A stretch of 64,000 nucleotides of DNA from Gaeumannomyces sp. JS-464 (lineage: Eukaryota; Ascomycota; Sordariomycetes; Magnaporthales; Magnaporthaceae): assembly GCA_002197995.1 (NCBI GenBank), contig NGZR01000003.1, forward strand, positions 2,604,001 through 2,668,000. Reading direction: 5' to 3'. The translations under genes were made by a program, and so were the position numbers. Below the pieces are notes generated by a model. It made no database searches. It was not told the DNA's origin and was given only the letters and a program-made list of their open reading frames with translations. Every line of letters starts with the position of its first letter. The stretch's first letter is position 1. Shown here one piece after another: positions 35,892 to 49,190 of this stretch.

Positions 35892-37244
35892 GGTTTTGAA
35901 TGCGTTTCCTCGAGTGGCAGGATCAAGTAAACAAAAGCATGTGACACGCTAAGATAGCAGCCAGATATGTGAGACTAGCGATAGCGATATCTAGGGGTCT
36001 GACGTGCTCCTTTTTATACACGGCGAGGGAGATGGATAGCGTTGTTGTCACGAGCCGAATAGGCAGACCGAAAACCTACACCGACTTCCCCGCACTCGAC
36101 GCCGAGCCGGCACATATGGCAACAGACTGGCGACACGCCTCTTGTCTGTTGACATTATGCGGGGGATCGTGGGGGATAGGCCGAGGCGCGGCGCCTTAGA
36201 TGATGCGTAGATTGCCGCCGGCAAGGCGTTGCACAGACGCAGCCCGCAGCAGAGACAAAGGCTAACCAGATGGTCTTGCAGCGGAGCAAGCCACCGCCGC
36301 GTTGTTCCTCCTTCTGACCGTGCTTGGCCTCTTCTCGTAGCAATGACGGCTCCTTGTGCAAGGTGATGTGGGTGAGCGCTAGAATAGGAGCTTTTTTTCT
36401 TTACCTTTTCGATTCAGTTTGAGGAGGCCACAGCCTGGGATGTGAGCGTGAAAGCAAGAGGGGACAAATTCATTCAAGGATCACCAGACCAGAAGAGCAC
36501 AACGCGATGAGTCGGATGAGATAAATGCGAGAATAGGTTAGCTTCGCGATAGAAGGTAAAACATGCATTGAGCTCTGCTACATTCGAGAAATCTGCGGAC
36601 ATGAATGCGTGCCCAATGGAGGCCAGGTCAGATGCTTCGTGAAATGCCTCGGTGGCAGGCTGGAGGCATCTAGATGACGAGGGGGAGTGAGGAAGACACA
36701 TAAGGTTTTCGGTTGGTGCGAATGCTTGCACCGAAATCCCGTGTAATTACAGCATGTTGATGGACAGATCCCCAGATTGATTGGAGATCGAAACGGTAGG
36801 ATTTCCCCAGCCGGGCGGAGGGAGACGGGAAGACGGCGGATCCGCCCCCCTGTCATCGTGAGGCTCATGCAATGACAGGGTACCCTTGCTGACCAGGGAC
36901 ACCCATAATCATGTGATCACGTGTGATGCCGGACCATTTTTCCATAGAGAACAGAACGTCAAACGATCCGGACGGAGCTGCCCATTGAGTTCAACGGGCC
37001 GGAGCCGGATCGATCAGCAAGGGAAAGACGTGCAAGGACGGGTCTGAAGCTCTATTCCAATTGGAGCAAGCCAATTGGACATTTTCCGACGAGGCAGCCC
37101 AAGAGCGCGCTCATCTCTGCCAGCCATTGTCCGACAGCGGCGGTCGAAAAAAAATATCGTGCGAGTAGGAACCACAAGCGTGCCGACGACCGACTCCTAC
37201 CATTCGACTGACGTCCGGCTCCCACCACCCATACCGCCACGAAA
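35892..37244. other. Divergent intergenic region
   Basis: Upstream of both the hypothetical ORF and the mL40 gene. No gene-like ORF recognised. Confidence 0.45.
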
Positions 37245-37923
37245 ATGGCGACCCCGATATCGAGCCTGCGAGGCACGCTGTGCCGCAGCTTTGCGAGGCA
37301 TACCCTCCCCGCAGCCCTGCGGCCGCAGCCATTACCCAGCACACTACTACCCCTCTTGTCCCGACCAGCAGCCCCGGCCCCGACCCCGCCGCCGCTACGG
37401 ACGCCCCCGTCGACCCGGTCCTTCCACGCCCAGCCCGCGCTGCGCAACATGAAGCCGCCCAAGAAGCGGCAGAGCAAGTCCGAGGCCGGTAAGGCGGCCA
37501 AAGCTGCAGGCGGCGCAAAAGGCGCGGGCCGCCCGCAAGGAGAAGGGCGCGACGCAGGCCGACCCCAAGCTGCCCGTCTTCAGGCGCGTGGTGCTGCAGG
37601 TCCGCCGCGTGCCGGCCCCGCTCCGCATGGGCCGCAACCGGCACCTGCGCCACTGGACCATCCACCGCGCCTGGAACCTGCTCCGCCGCCAGCAGCGCGA
37701 GGCCCGCCGCCGCGTCCTGATGCGCCAGTGGCAGTCCATGCGCGCCGCCTGCGAGGAGCTCCGCCTGACGTCCGGGCCGGGCGCCAGGGACGAGGGGTAC
37801 CTGTACCGCGTCGCCATGGAGAAGAAGGGCGTCTACGGCCACAACGGCATCCCCATCGAGTATGCCAGGCCCCAGACCGAGACGCCCCCGAGGCAACCCT
37901 GGAACCACGACTGGAAGAGGTGA
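37245..37923 (+). CDS. MRPL28: Mitochondrial large-subunit ribosomal protein mL40 (one frameshift)
   Basis: Component of the mitochondrial 54S ribosomal subunit. The N-terminus MATPISSLRGTLCRSFARH is a basic mitochondrial presequence, followed by a Pro/Ala-rich stretch and NMKPPKKRQSKSEAGKAAK. The frame changes once at about 37500, then reads QKARAARKEKGATQADPKLP, PLRMGRNRHLRHWTIHRAWNL, EELRLTSGPGARDEGYLYRV, KGVYGHNGIPIEYARPQTET and PRQPWNHDWKR. The last blocks are characteristic of the fungal L28/mL40 family. Expected length after correction is about 225 aa. A GGTAAG near the break could suggest an intron, but the only acceptor in reach would leave 22 nt, too short. Confidence 0.8.
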
Positions 37924-39062
37924 GCGGGGCCAGAGAATGGGATGGCGGGCGTCACAAACAAGTCCTATTACGATAGGGGAATGAAGCTTCCCTGTGTGTA
38001 TATTCTACGCTCGTCTCCATCTGATAAAAAGAAAATGTACAAATTCTCGCTGTGTATTATCCAATCTAGGGTTTAAATTGCATGTGCATACGGTGACTGG
38101 CCATCTCGGCCCACACATCCTCCTCGGAACGTTCACTTTGCCAGTCGCAGTTGGCCATGTATGGCTTCTTCAATTTTGTACTTTTTGTATCAAAGCCGCT
38201 TCCAATACAGTCGGGGTGGTCTGACCAGAATGTCCATGCTGTTACCGGCCTGTCAAACCCACATCTCCTAACAGGTGAAATGAGTGTCAAGTACTTTTAC
38301 CGCAGGGCCCCTGAAGAAAAAGAAAACGAGAGAAAAAAAACCACAAAACAAGAAAAGACAAGACCTCCCGACTCATGCTAGAGGCCTTGAAGCCTCGAAT
38401 GTGTCTGTTTCCTTCTCGTCCGCTGCCCGCATGGGGTGCACAACAGATTGTAGTGCTGCTAAGAGAGACAACAACAAAGGCTCAGGAATGACAAGTAGAA
38501 AAATAAGTCTAAAACCTCCTATTATACACCCGAGGAATAATGAAGCCAATCTTGCGTCTTGGCAGATACTGAAAAAAACAAAATTCAATCGGGATGCGTG
38601 CGATGTTCGACGGGCTCGTCCTGGCGACGTATGATTAGGCAGGTTGGCGTTTCGCGTTCGGGTCGTAAAGGGTCATTGCGGGAGTGCGCGGCGAGCACAA
38701 ATCAGAAAAGGAGATGATTAAACCAGGGGCGCGGCTCGAGGTGCATAGTCGGTTCGAGGTGTCGGAGCTGAGGCTGGCATCCTAGGTCCTGTTTCTTCCA
38801 TCGCATTGACAGCGCCCACCCCGTGCAGGCGCCGTCAAGTCTCGCTAGCAAAGCGGGGCGCCGTATCCGCGCCTCGCTCGCTGATGCTGGCCCATACTTC
38901 CAGCGAGGTCATGCTGGCCGCTGCTGCCGCCAGCCCATCTTTCCTGTTCGCGCCCCAGACAACCCCGACTCGAGTCAAGGAAATGCTTGGATGCACATCC
39001 TCACCCTTATGAGGTCAGCAGGCAGGGGTGTAGAAAAGCTGGGCAGAAGGAGCTTTGCTCGG
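37924..39062. other. Convergent intergenic region
   Basis: 3' flanks of mL40 and RHO2, AT-rich around 38000-38600. No other gene seen. Confidence 0.5.
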
Positions 39063-40433
39063 CTATAGGATAACGCAGCAGCCGGCGCCCTCGCCCTTCT
39101 CGACAGGTGAGGAGCGCAGCCCGGGTGGCGGCCTCAAAGACGTCGTCGACTCCCTCGCCCGACAGGCTGGAGCACTCGAGGTACTTGCGGGCACCGACCT
39201 CGCGGGCGGCAGACTCGCCGTCGCTCTCCGTCACGAACCGGAGGCTCTTCTTGCGCATCTCCTCGATGGCTACGGGATCCTCGCGTAAGTCCTTCTTCAG
39301 CCCAACCAGGATGATGGGTACCCCTGGGCACTTCTCCGTCGCTTCTTCGATCCACTATTGATTTGTAAACATGTCGTCAGTCCGAGCCCCTTGAAGCCTT
39401 GCAATGATGAATGCCGGCTCTGCTGCTGCCGCTGCTGCTGCTGCAGCTGCCGTTGTCCAACCTCCCTCCACCATGGTAGCCGCCACTACTCGGGTAGCCG
39501 TCGCAGTGTAGTGTGGCACTTCCTCGTAGGTTCGGTGTGCCCATAAGGTCGCACGACCATGTGCCGTAGCACGCGGAATCCGGAAATTGGGCCGTTACAC
39601 GGAACCTGTCCGCTTCACCGACTATCTCGGGCAACAGAATGGTAGGGGCAAGCAACCTCCACCAGTAGTATCAAAGGGGCATTCGAATGGGGAAAGCGGG
39701 TGTTTGGGACAAGATCGTACCTTGTGTTTCACGTTATCCAGGGAATCTGGCGTGTCGACCGAGAAGCCTATGAGAATGACGTGGGCCTTGGAGTAGGCCA
39801 GTGGCCGTAACCGTTCATAGTCCTCCTGGCCTGCGGTATCCCATAGTGCCAATTGCACGGATTTTCCATCCACCCTACAGTCGGTCACATAGTTCTCGAA
39901 TACAGTGGGGATCTGATTTCCGGGGGGGTTGGAGACGGGCGGTCAGAAACGTAGTTCGTTTGGCGAAGGTCGTGATCAAATATCGGCATCGACCCGGCGC
40001 AAGAGGCGGAGAGGAACGCCCGGCGGCGGTATGCTTACATAGTGCTGCAAAAAGAGTCAGTCAGCTTCTCAATCCGGCCTGATGGGCGACGATAACGGAA
40101 GAAGGCAGGGATCTTGAAGGTTACTCACTGTAGGGAAGTACCCGAGTGTGAAGACGCTGAGTAAACTCGTCTTGCCGCATGCTCCGTCGCCTATGATGAC
40201 CAGCTTCCTGCACGGGAGAAAAGAGTGGCATGCTCGTCAGGGATGAATTCTGGGGAGATAGAAGAAAGAGAGACGGGACACTGCAGCACAGGCTTGCCGA
40301 ATCCGCTGGTCGCGCGAGGAATGTGGCCCGAGGACAGAAAAAAGCCATGCAAAGACAAAGGAAAATGCGAGAAGCATTGATATGGGTGGTTGCCATACCT
40401 CCGGATAACATTCTGGTTATTTGCGTTCGCCAT
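39063..40433 (-). CDS. RHO2: Rho-family GTPase, Rho2 type (about 200 aa)
   Basis: Membrane-attached small GTPase of the cell-wall integrity/polarity network. Exons: 40433-40399, 40207-40129, 40041-40036 (6 nt), 39912-39721 and 39354-39063. G1 is GDGACGKTS, the effector region [12 protein letters not shown]3 DTAGQE, and G4 has KKD in place of the TKLD of other Rho proteins ([10 protein letters not shown]). G5 is ECSSLSG, and the Rho insert is [15 protein letters not shown]. The CaaX box CVIL (ending GAGCCVIL) is reached only if one extra base near 39105 is ignored; without that correction the protein ends in a meaningless tail at 39007. Exon 3 encodes just His-Tyr, needed for the conserved effector loop. 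The 366-nt last intron contains CTG-type repeats. Confidence 0.87.
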
Positions 40434-43400
40434 GGTCGGCCGCGCGTACGACGGGGGCGAGACTTGGCGTGTCTAGAGAGTGACGTCTGTTCACCCGCGC
40501 AGGGAATGAAAACGTGAAGACGAGGTGAGGCCGACGTCGTCGCGGGATCGAATAGTGCAGCTGTCGCAGGATGCAGCGGCGGCTCGGGGTGATTGATATT
40601 CGAATGATGTTGCGCGTCGGGTTGCCGCTGGGAGATTATTTCGTCCGTTGAGAGCGAGAACCTAGGACTCGAACGGCCAAAAAGGGGGAGCCGTTTGGAT
40701 CGGATTCGAAAACCGGTGGGCGGGTACCGTCGTTGGTTGGCTTAGCTACGGCCGGGGTTGGCTCAATCAAGCAAGCCCGAAAGTTCTGCCCCAGCGAGGA
40801 ACCGTCACAGGACCGACAAAAGATATATGGCTCAGGAAAAGGGTGAAGATGGAAAACAAAAGCGTGCCTGCGCAAGCTCGATGCGGAGAATAAGAGTGTG
40901 GGAGAAAAAGGAACAGGACCCCAGCTCGTCTCCCGAAATTTCCCAGGCGGCGGCGGCGGCTTCGACGGCTTCAGCCCAGGTTTGGGGCTTTCGCGAGGTC
41001 CTTGCTTGGCTGTGGCTGCCGGCTTGTGGGGGGGTGGGTGGGATGATGGATCTGATGGGAAACGGACGACCAGAAAACGCGGCGCATTGTGATGGGTGCG
41101 GAGGCAGCCAGTGCTGAACTTGACTGGCCGCACCAGCGCGGCGGCGTGCACAAGCAGGGGGTTCGGCCCAGCAGGGCCCCTCCGATGTTACGCAGGACTG
41201 GCTACATTAGGTTAGTAGACGTCGGGTCTTTTGGCGCTGCCCGCTGGATGGAGACCCTGCAATGTTCCTGCTGGGTGCCTTCTCCTTGGGCGCGCTGACG
41301 TTGAGGCCCGGGTCATCCCTCCGGTTGTGAACTTGCGGCTGGCAGACAGGACGCGCGACTCATCGTCATCGGAGTGCCCGACAGAAACGCATCTGCTGCT
41401 ATTACAAACATGTACCACGTACCCGTGTACTGACTACCTACCTAGGGCTAGCATACAGCTGTATCTGTCCGGCTCCCTTCCATCCCTGGCAAGCGCCCGA
41501 AGTAAGCACCAAGGACCAAGTCTAATCCAGGCTCGGCGGCATCTGGGCCTGGGGCTGGCAGCCGGCCGGCAGCACATGAAATCCGGAGGCGTGGCTGCCT
41601 CCTCCTCCCGTCCCCATGTCCCGACATCTTCAGGCCATCAATATCAAATTTACTCTGCAGTGCTCCGGTCCCAGAGCCGCGACAAAAACCTCGTCTCCAC
41701 CTCCTCCCGCACGCCTCCTCAGGCATCCCATGAGCCCATACCTACATGCAGTGAGTGTTACATGGAAAGGAGGATGCACCACTACATGCAGTCGAGCGGG
41801 GTGCAAGTTGCCCCAGGCCACAGAAAAAGAGTCGTCGCGTCCGCGGGCGGTCTCCCCGAAGAGCCAATCCGTTGTATGCTTATCAAGACGTGTGTGCCCT
41901 GGTTGCCAGACCACCTCGCCGCGCCAACCCAACCCCGATAGGTACCTCTGTGTCTGCGTACCAGATTACCCGTCTGGGGCGCCTCCAACATGCATGCTGC
42001 ATATCCGCAGGCAAATCATGCTCGACAACGGAGCCTCGCACCTCGGCACGCACGCAGAACCTTGGGTTGGTCCAAAGCCTTGACGAACCTTGAGACCAAC
42101 AAGTGGAGCTGCCTCCTAGGTTGGCCGATTAACGCAACGTAAAATATTCGTCTCCGGCAATGCCTCTGCACCGCCTCAATCGTTCGTATCTGGACCCCGG
42201 CTGCCGGGCATGCACGGTACATAAATACCGATCCCGACGCACGTATGTGTTGTTCTGATAGGCCAGAGAAGTCAGGCGAGATGCCACCAGGACGGGAGCG
42301 GAAACAATCCCAGCCCACCAGCTGTTCAAGGATCAAATTCTAGCTTAATTAGTGACCATTTGAGAAGATCGTCGCCTTGGCGGGTCGGGAGGGCCAGCCA
42401 ACGTTGCAGAGGTTCGTTCCCGACGACCCAAGGGATCGGCCACCCACCCAATTTGGTACGTTGTTGTGCGGGCATCACAAGGCAACTAGGCTGCACTGCA
42501 TTTCTGGTTAGTCCGAGAATCCAGTGCCGAAAAACAGATAGAGCAATTGGCGACTGTGGCCGCTCAGGATAGCCCCAACAACCATCAAGACAGTGCCCTC
42601 ACAAGCAAGGAGTTTTTACCACACTTTTTTTGTAGATGTAGAAGCTCGATTCGGGTCCATGTCAAGACTGGTTCCTGTCATCTTTCCAAGCCCAATTATG
42701 GCAGTAACCGCCGAGGTCTGCTGTTGATTCATGTCGTAGAGAGGCCGCCCACGCAGCTTACAAGTGTCCGCCTCTGACACGGATTGCCCCCGCAGGTGCT
42801 CGGTGAAAGGACGATGCTGCACGAACGCAGAACAGGTTCCATTATCCATACACGGGAGTCTGTGGGACCTTGTGGAACATCTGAACCTTTGGAAATGGGG
42901 CGCGCACGGTATTCCGAAGGGTCTTTAGATAGGTGGGTATGCAGGCAGCTAGGCATCATTTTGATTTCCATAGAGATATTCATCTGCCAGGTTGTTGGGG
43001 CTCAAGGGATCATGAGATAGGTACAAGTTCGATGTTCGTGCAGGTGTGCCTTTGATCTGCTCAGGCAGCAGAAAAGGGCTGGAAAATGCCACAAATGCAG
43101 ATTGAATCTTCAACAAAGGGGTCTACCGGTCTTTTATGAAGCAGGCACGCTCACGTTCTTGTCGGGCCGACTGCAGTGGATTTGTTCAAGGTCGATTGGC
43201 AGAAACGACAATCGAGCTGCTCGCATCCGGGGCAGGGCTGACAGCGGCAAAGCTTGCGTCCTCAGGCAGAAACAGCAGGCACCTGACCTGGGTCCCGCTC
43301 CTGCTCAAGGCAGGCTGGCGTCTTGGCCCCGCAAGTCCCACCATTCACCTTGGGCGTGGAAAGTTGAGGTCGTTAGGCTGTACCCTGTGCACGGTCCCCA

Positions 43401-43984
43401 GCTGCGAAGGTACCGTGGCGGAACTTGTCGATATTCGAGACTGAACAACCTCGATTGAGCGGGCAAAGGAATTGTCGTAACCCACAACACGTACTGGCGA
43501 CCGAGCTGCCAGTCGCCCAACGAGACCTCCAGTAGTTCCTCGCCGACCCCGGCCCGCCCTGCGCAGTCTTCGATCGCGTCCGCTGACAATAGTAAGGAGC
43601 CCGACGGACCCCTCCGGGATAAAGCCTCAACCCACAACCACCACCACCCCTCAGCCTGCCGCCACCACCAACGGAGCATCGCTCGCTCGCTCCCTTGGCC
43701 GCCCATCTCTCGCTCCCTCCACGACCCGGCACGCACGCCACGCCGAGGCTTCCCTGCTGCCCGCTTGCCTGCCAGCCCGCCTCGACGTCCCCACGCGAGC
43801 GCCCGACCCGTGGTCGCGTCCCAGGTCCACGACGGCTGCTGACCATTTGACTCACGGCGATTCTAGTCCCGACCGGTCCCGACCATCACCAGCCCTAGGC
43901 CCAACGGGAAACCCATCGCTTACAATTATCCTCACTGACTCCACGTTGCCCTGCCCCGCGTCCGCTACGCATCGCCGACCGCCA
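40434..43984. other. Long divergent intergenic region between RHO2 and NST1
   Basis: About 3.5 kb. The 236-codon ORF at 41231-41941 and other ORFs here lack domains and any family look. The last 400 bases before NST1 are C-rich and probably transcribed leader. Confidence 0.45.
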
Positions 43985-44014
43985 ATGAGCTCCGCGTCCA
44001 CCGGCCCCTCGTGA
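43985..44014 (+). promoter_or_regulatory. Short upstream ORF before NST1
   Basis: ATG at 43985 opens a 9-codon ORF (MSSASTGPS) that ends with TGA 26 nt before the chosen NST1 start at 44041. It could lower translation of the main ORF. Alternatively, given the indels in this gene, it could be the true N-terminus with one base missing. Confidence 0.4.
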
Positions 44015-44040
44015 AGGCTCCCAGCAAGCGCAACCCCAGG

Positions 44041-47000
44041 ATGAAGGGCAACCGCCGTCAGCCTGCGGCCGCCTCCCAGCAGCAGCCCGCAGCCCCCGCT
44101 TCCCCCACCACCAAAGGCACCGCGAAGTACACCAACAAAGACGGCTCCAAGTTCATAACCGTGCCCAAGGTTGCCTCATCCGCCGACCAGCCCTCCCCCA
44201 CTGCCGCGTCGATGCTGTCACCCGCCCCCGCGCCCGCTCCTGCTGCCGATGAGGCCGCCCCTCCAGTCAATCGCAAGAAGGCGAAGAGACGGGCAAAGGC
44301 CGCGGCCAAGGCGGCAGCGGAGGCCGATCTGACTAGAACTATTGCCAATGGCCTCCCGAGCCCCGCCGCATCTGGTAGTCATGGCTCCAAGCCGTCAATC
44401 CCTGAGCCCGAGTATAGCGACGATGACCGCGCGCACTACCCCAACCACCAGACTCACGGGAACGGCCACGCGCCGCCCCGTGTCCAAATCAAAGAAAAAG
44501 AAGGGCAAGAAGGGTGATGGCTCGGCGGCCTCAGCTATATCGTCATCACGGCATCCTGCTAGCGCACATCCCCACTCCGCCGCGGGCGACCACGGCCCGC
44601 CAGCGCTGGAGCACAGCCTCTCTCGGGCATCCGGCATCTCTAAGGAGAAGATATGGAACACCAGCTCCCAGGAGGAACGCCAACGGATCAAGGAGTTCTG
44701 GCTCGGGCTCGGGGAGGATGAGCGCAAGTCACTTGTTAAGGTCGAGAAGGATGCCGTTCTTAAGAAGATGAAGGAGCAGCAGAAGCACACCTGCAGCTGC
44801 ACTGTCTGCGGCCGGAAGCGAACAGCAATCGAGGAGGAGCTGGAGGGCTTGTACGATGCCTACTATGAGGAGCTCGAGTCGTTTGCAAACCAGCCGAATC
44901 ACAACGGCGAGGGTCCTCCGATGCTCGGGCCGTCAAGGCACTTTGGCTCAACCGGCGGTTATACATCGCAGGTCATGCCGTCGAGCTACCCGCCCCAGCA
45001 GCCCTCGCGTGGGCGCATAGTTGAGCACGTGGGCGACGACGAGGAGGAGGGCGACGAGGAGTACAGCGAGGAGGAGCTGGACGAGGAGGACGAGTACAGT
45101 GACGAGGAGGAGCCTGAGGAGATACACCGCGACCACCCGACGGAACACCAGACGGACTTCTTCAACTTTGGCAACTCTCTGACTGTCCAGGGTACGCGGT
45201 TCCACGAGTCTCTGAATTCCTTGCCTCCCTATGCCAAGAGCTACATGGAGCAAGTGCTGAAGTACGTTTTCCGTCGTGATGTTGACCATTCTCTAGGTGG
45301 CATCCTGACTGTCGCCGACGACCTCCTCAAAAACGACGGCAAAAAATTCATAGAGATGATGGAGCAACTGGCCGAGCGCCGAATGGCCCGTGAAGAGGAC
45401 GCCAAGGACCAGTACTCGGGCGACTATCCCCACGCCGTCAACGGCGGCAACTACCCCGCCCACAGCCATCCGCCACCGCCCGAGGACGAGGAGGAGTACG
45501 AGGAGGATGAGGAGGAGGAGGAGTACGACAGCCAGGAAGAGGAGTACGACGAAGAAGAGGTACAGACACAAAACCCTGCTGCTGTTGATGCTCCCTTTGA
45601 TGATTGCGAATGTCATTGTCCACAACATGGGATCGAATACGGCTACCCCGATGGCGGCGCGTTCTGTGGCGCTGGCCTGCCTCGGCTGGATAGTTCGGGT
45701 CAGGAATCACAAGCTAAGCAGCCTCGCCATCTACAGGACACGATGACCGAGGAGCAGAGGATGGAGGAAGGGCGTCGGATGTTCCAGATATTCGCCGCCC
45801 GCATGTTCGAGCAGCGCGTCCTCACCGCGTACCGGGAGAAGGTAGCAAGGGAACGGCAAGAGAAGCTGTTAGAAGAGCTAGCCGAAGAGAGCCGAGAGGC
45901 TGATCAGCGCAAAGCCAAGAAGGCAAAGGAGGCGCAGAAGCGCAAGGATAAGCTTCAGCAAAAGAAGCAGGCCCTTGCCGAGGAGAAGGCGCGGAAGGAA
46001 GCCGAGCGCGCTGCCGAAGAGGCCGAGCGATTGGCTGAGGACCAGCGCAAAGCCGAAGAGCAGCGACAGAAGGCCGAGGAGCGCCGGAAAAAGAAAGAGG
46101 CGCAGAAGAAGGCCGAGGAGGAGGATAGGTTGAGAAAAGAGGCCGAGCGCCTACGACGCCAGAACGAGCTAAAAGAGCGACAGGCGGAGCAAGAGCGGAA
46201 AGCACGCGAGGCGAAAGAGAAGGAAAAGAAGGCCAAGGAGGAGGCCAAGCAGAAGGAGAAGGCAGCACGCGAGCAGAAGGAGCGTGAGGCTCGAGAACGC
46301 AAGGAAAAGCAGGAGAAGGAGAGGCAAGACAGGGAGGCCAAGGCCAAGGCCGAGAAGGAGGCCAAGGAGAAGCAGAGGAGGGAGGAGCGGGCGGCTCAGA
46401 AGGCCGCGACTCTCGCCACAGCGCCGGTGCCGATAACACTGGTCAAGCGCCCATCCCAGCAGCAACCGAGCGCAGCTCTTCCAGTCCTCCCACAGAACCC
46501 TCCCACCAGCATCGCGTCTCCCCAAATCCCGGTCGCCACGCCCGTTATCCCCAAGATCCCGACTCCTATGCGGCCTAGGCAGCCGTCTCAGCAGGACCCG
46601 AACACGGCGTTCTCGGGGCCCGCCCCCTCGACACAGGGAGCCTTTGGCCAGCCCATCACAACAGCCCAGAATCCTATCCCGGAGGCGACCACGCCCGTGA
46701 ACATGAGTCCGGCGCCCTTGGGCAGCTCGGCAGAGTTGGCAACAGCCAGGCCGCGTCTCCTCTCGGCACAACAACACGGTTAGCTAGCATCCAGCAGCAG
46801 CAATCGCCGCACCCGCCGAACCATCTGCAGCAGCAACACCCACCGCTGCCGCCGCCCCATAGCATGGGCTTCGGGGCTCCGCTCAACCTCTTCGGCGGAG
46901 CAGGCCCCATGATTCCACCCCCTGGTTTTGGGGGTCGTCTAGGACACGACAACATCTTCCCCACGGCACTCGGCGCAGACCGATTTAGGACACCAGGCTC

Positions 47001-48080
47001 ACCGGGACCGCCGGGGCCGCCCGGCCTCGGCATGCCGATCCCTTCGATGAACGGCCCTCCAGGACGCGGTGGCTTCGGCCCCATGCCGCCTCCCCCAGGA
47101 TTCGCGCAGACGCCCGAGCTTGCTACCATCGGCACGTACGGAAGTCTGCCCAAGGAGTCGCCCATAGGCCTGCAATCGCACTCGAGGCAAGCCTCTTCGG
47201 GCTTTGACTCACCTGCTCCGCCCATCTCGCGCCCTGCCCCGATCGGCCGTCCAGGCAGTGTTGTGCAAGGCCAGAGGGGCTCGCTAAGCGCCGCCACCGA
47301 CCAGGATGCCGAAGACCCCAGCAACGTGCCTCATCTGGGCTCTAGTGCCCTGATTGATGACTCTGACGAGCCTTTGCACGACTTTAATAGCATCCCCCGG
47401 CGAGGCGTTGCTCCAGGGCCTCGCGGGTTCCCGCCAGTGGCGCCGGGGCCGTTTGGCATGGACCCCACGGGCGCTTTCGGGTCACCTCTGTGGAATCATC
47501 CCGGGCCGTCACATCTCACGAGTCCCGGCGGCCCCTTTGGACACACAGCCCCGCCGCCTGGCTTCGGAAGTATGGCACCCCTGCCGTCGGCTATGCCCTG
47601 GGGCGCGTCGCCGAGCTATGCCCCTCCTGGTCTCGCACGGCCCCAGTTAAGCCGTTCAGTCCAGATACGGCTTCTCCTCTGCCGCGCGTGCCAGGAGCTC
47701 AGCGAGCTCAGGTCCAAAGTCTCGACGCCCGATCGGTCCGGCGGCAGCAAGACCCGGACGCCGGATCCCGAAAAACATTACATCTCTCTCGAAGACATCA
47801 AGGCGCAGATCGACATGATCAGCCCTGGCGACCAGGTCACCGAGGCGGAGCTTCTCGACTTGTGCGACACAGAGGGCAACCAGTCGAACGGGGGCGCAGC
47901 TTTCGAGACCGACACGACGATGCGACGAGCCAGGTACATGTTCGCTGGGTGCCCGCCGGCAACGACCACATTGCGCAGCGAGCAGTGGGTCGCAGTCTGG
48001 GCGAGATCGGCAGCCCCATTATTGGCGGGGGGTCTGGAGGCAGCAACTCCCCGTGGGGAACGCCCGTGGGTGGCCGATAG
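44041..48080 (+). CDS. NST1: Stress response protein Nst1 (several frameshifts)
   Basis: Large, mostly disordered/coiled-coil cytoplasmic protein; the yeast namesake is linked to salt tolerance and negative control of stress responses. Order of features: [19 protein letters not shown]; Lys-rich segment; [39 protein letters not shown]; acidic blocks; [15 protein letters not shown]; a Lys/Glu/Ala/Arg coiled coil of about 250 residues (45,740-46,400); Pro-rich region; PPGFG-type segments; and the C-terminal [20 protein letters not shown] with [15 protein letters not shown]. The frame changes near 44483 and 46737, shows an apparent compensated slip near 47650 and another change near 47905, after which the end is [13 protein letters not shown] to PVGGR. 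Corrected length is about 1345 aa. Conserved blocks are intact, so indels are likely sequence errors. Confidence 0.85.
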
Positions 48081-49190
48081 GGTGGTCGACCTGGTGACCG
48101 GCGTAGTGATCGATGGAGTGACCAGTAGACCGCTTCTGGAGCCTTGAAATCCGCGGACAGCCCAGATTTGTTTTTATTCACAACGGGCACTATCAAGTCC
48201 AGCCCCCCTGGCCTTTATACCGGGGCGCCAGACAGGTATACAGTGGGTAGAAGGATGGATAGAGCTGTGGTCTTGTTCGCGATATGTCGGGGCATGGCCG
48301 TTCGTGGTCTGGCCATCAGAGTCGGTTGTTCTTCGGTGCTAACTAAGTATTGAGTCTTTTCCCCGTGGAATCGGTGTTGCTTTGTTCTAGCAGCGTATCG
48401 CTCATCCGTATACACACCATGCCCCTGTCAGGTTTACGCTTCGGTCTACCTCTTGTTCTGCGATTCTTGGCCCTCACTTTTTTTTTCTTTGCTATTCATG
48501 GAGGAAATACTCTTCGGCTGGAGAGAGGCTTTTGGGTTGTGGGCATCCAACCCCGGTTTTCTTTTTTCTTAAACAGACACAAACAATAACGCGGCATTGT
48601 TTGCATGGTAACCCCGTCTGGGCTTTCCAACCTGATGCGTTCGCACACAAACACATGACCGAGTCCGATCTTCTTCTCCCCCGCTCCATTCAAACTCGAT
48701 GGTATGCTGTCTCTTATTCCTCACCCGTCCTTCCATCTCGCCGTTTTCCCCTTTTCCCCACAGGCTCTACATCCCGATTCTTTGTTATTTTGTGACGATC
48801 GGAAGCAATTAGGTCGGTGGAGGTGGTGTGTTAACCTAGCTTCGGTGTGAGAGCACAATCTATGAGGTACGCGTCGATCACGCCTATCGGAAAAGGTGCG
48901 GTTGACTGCTTGGTAAGGGTGTTAGGCCATACATATACATGTGCTGGCTAAAAGGAATGGTCTCTCAGAATGACACGCATATGGACATTGACTAACTCTA
49001 TAGGAACCTAGTAGTGGTTGTAAAAAATCGACGTCCACCAAAGCGACGAGGGGAAGCGTGCGATTGGGTATCTTGAAACTCCCCAACGAAACGTTTCCCA
49101 CCTCCATTCCACGATCGACTCCAAGCTTGGGGATCACCCTTTTTCTCTATGATAGCCTTTGCGTCCTTCCATGTCCCACTACTATTGCTA
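48081..49190. other. Convergent intergenic region
   Basis: 3' flanks of NST1 and the Cys-rich membrane protein. T-rich stretches. No gene seen. Confidence 0.5.

Noticed and set aside
37481..37510. Possible intron in mL40 at GGTAAG
   Set aside because: The acceptor needed to restore frame would make an intron of about 22 nt, too short to splice; a 1-nt indel is simpler.
40640..40700. tRNA-like T-arm motif on the minus strand (GTTCGAGTCC)
   Set aside because: No matching acceptor stem or anticodon arm could be folded.
41231..41941. 236-codon plus-strand ORF
   Set aside because: No domain, signal or family look; composition like intergenic DNA and overlapping ORFs in other frames.
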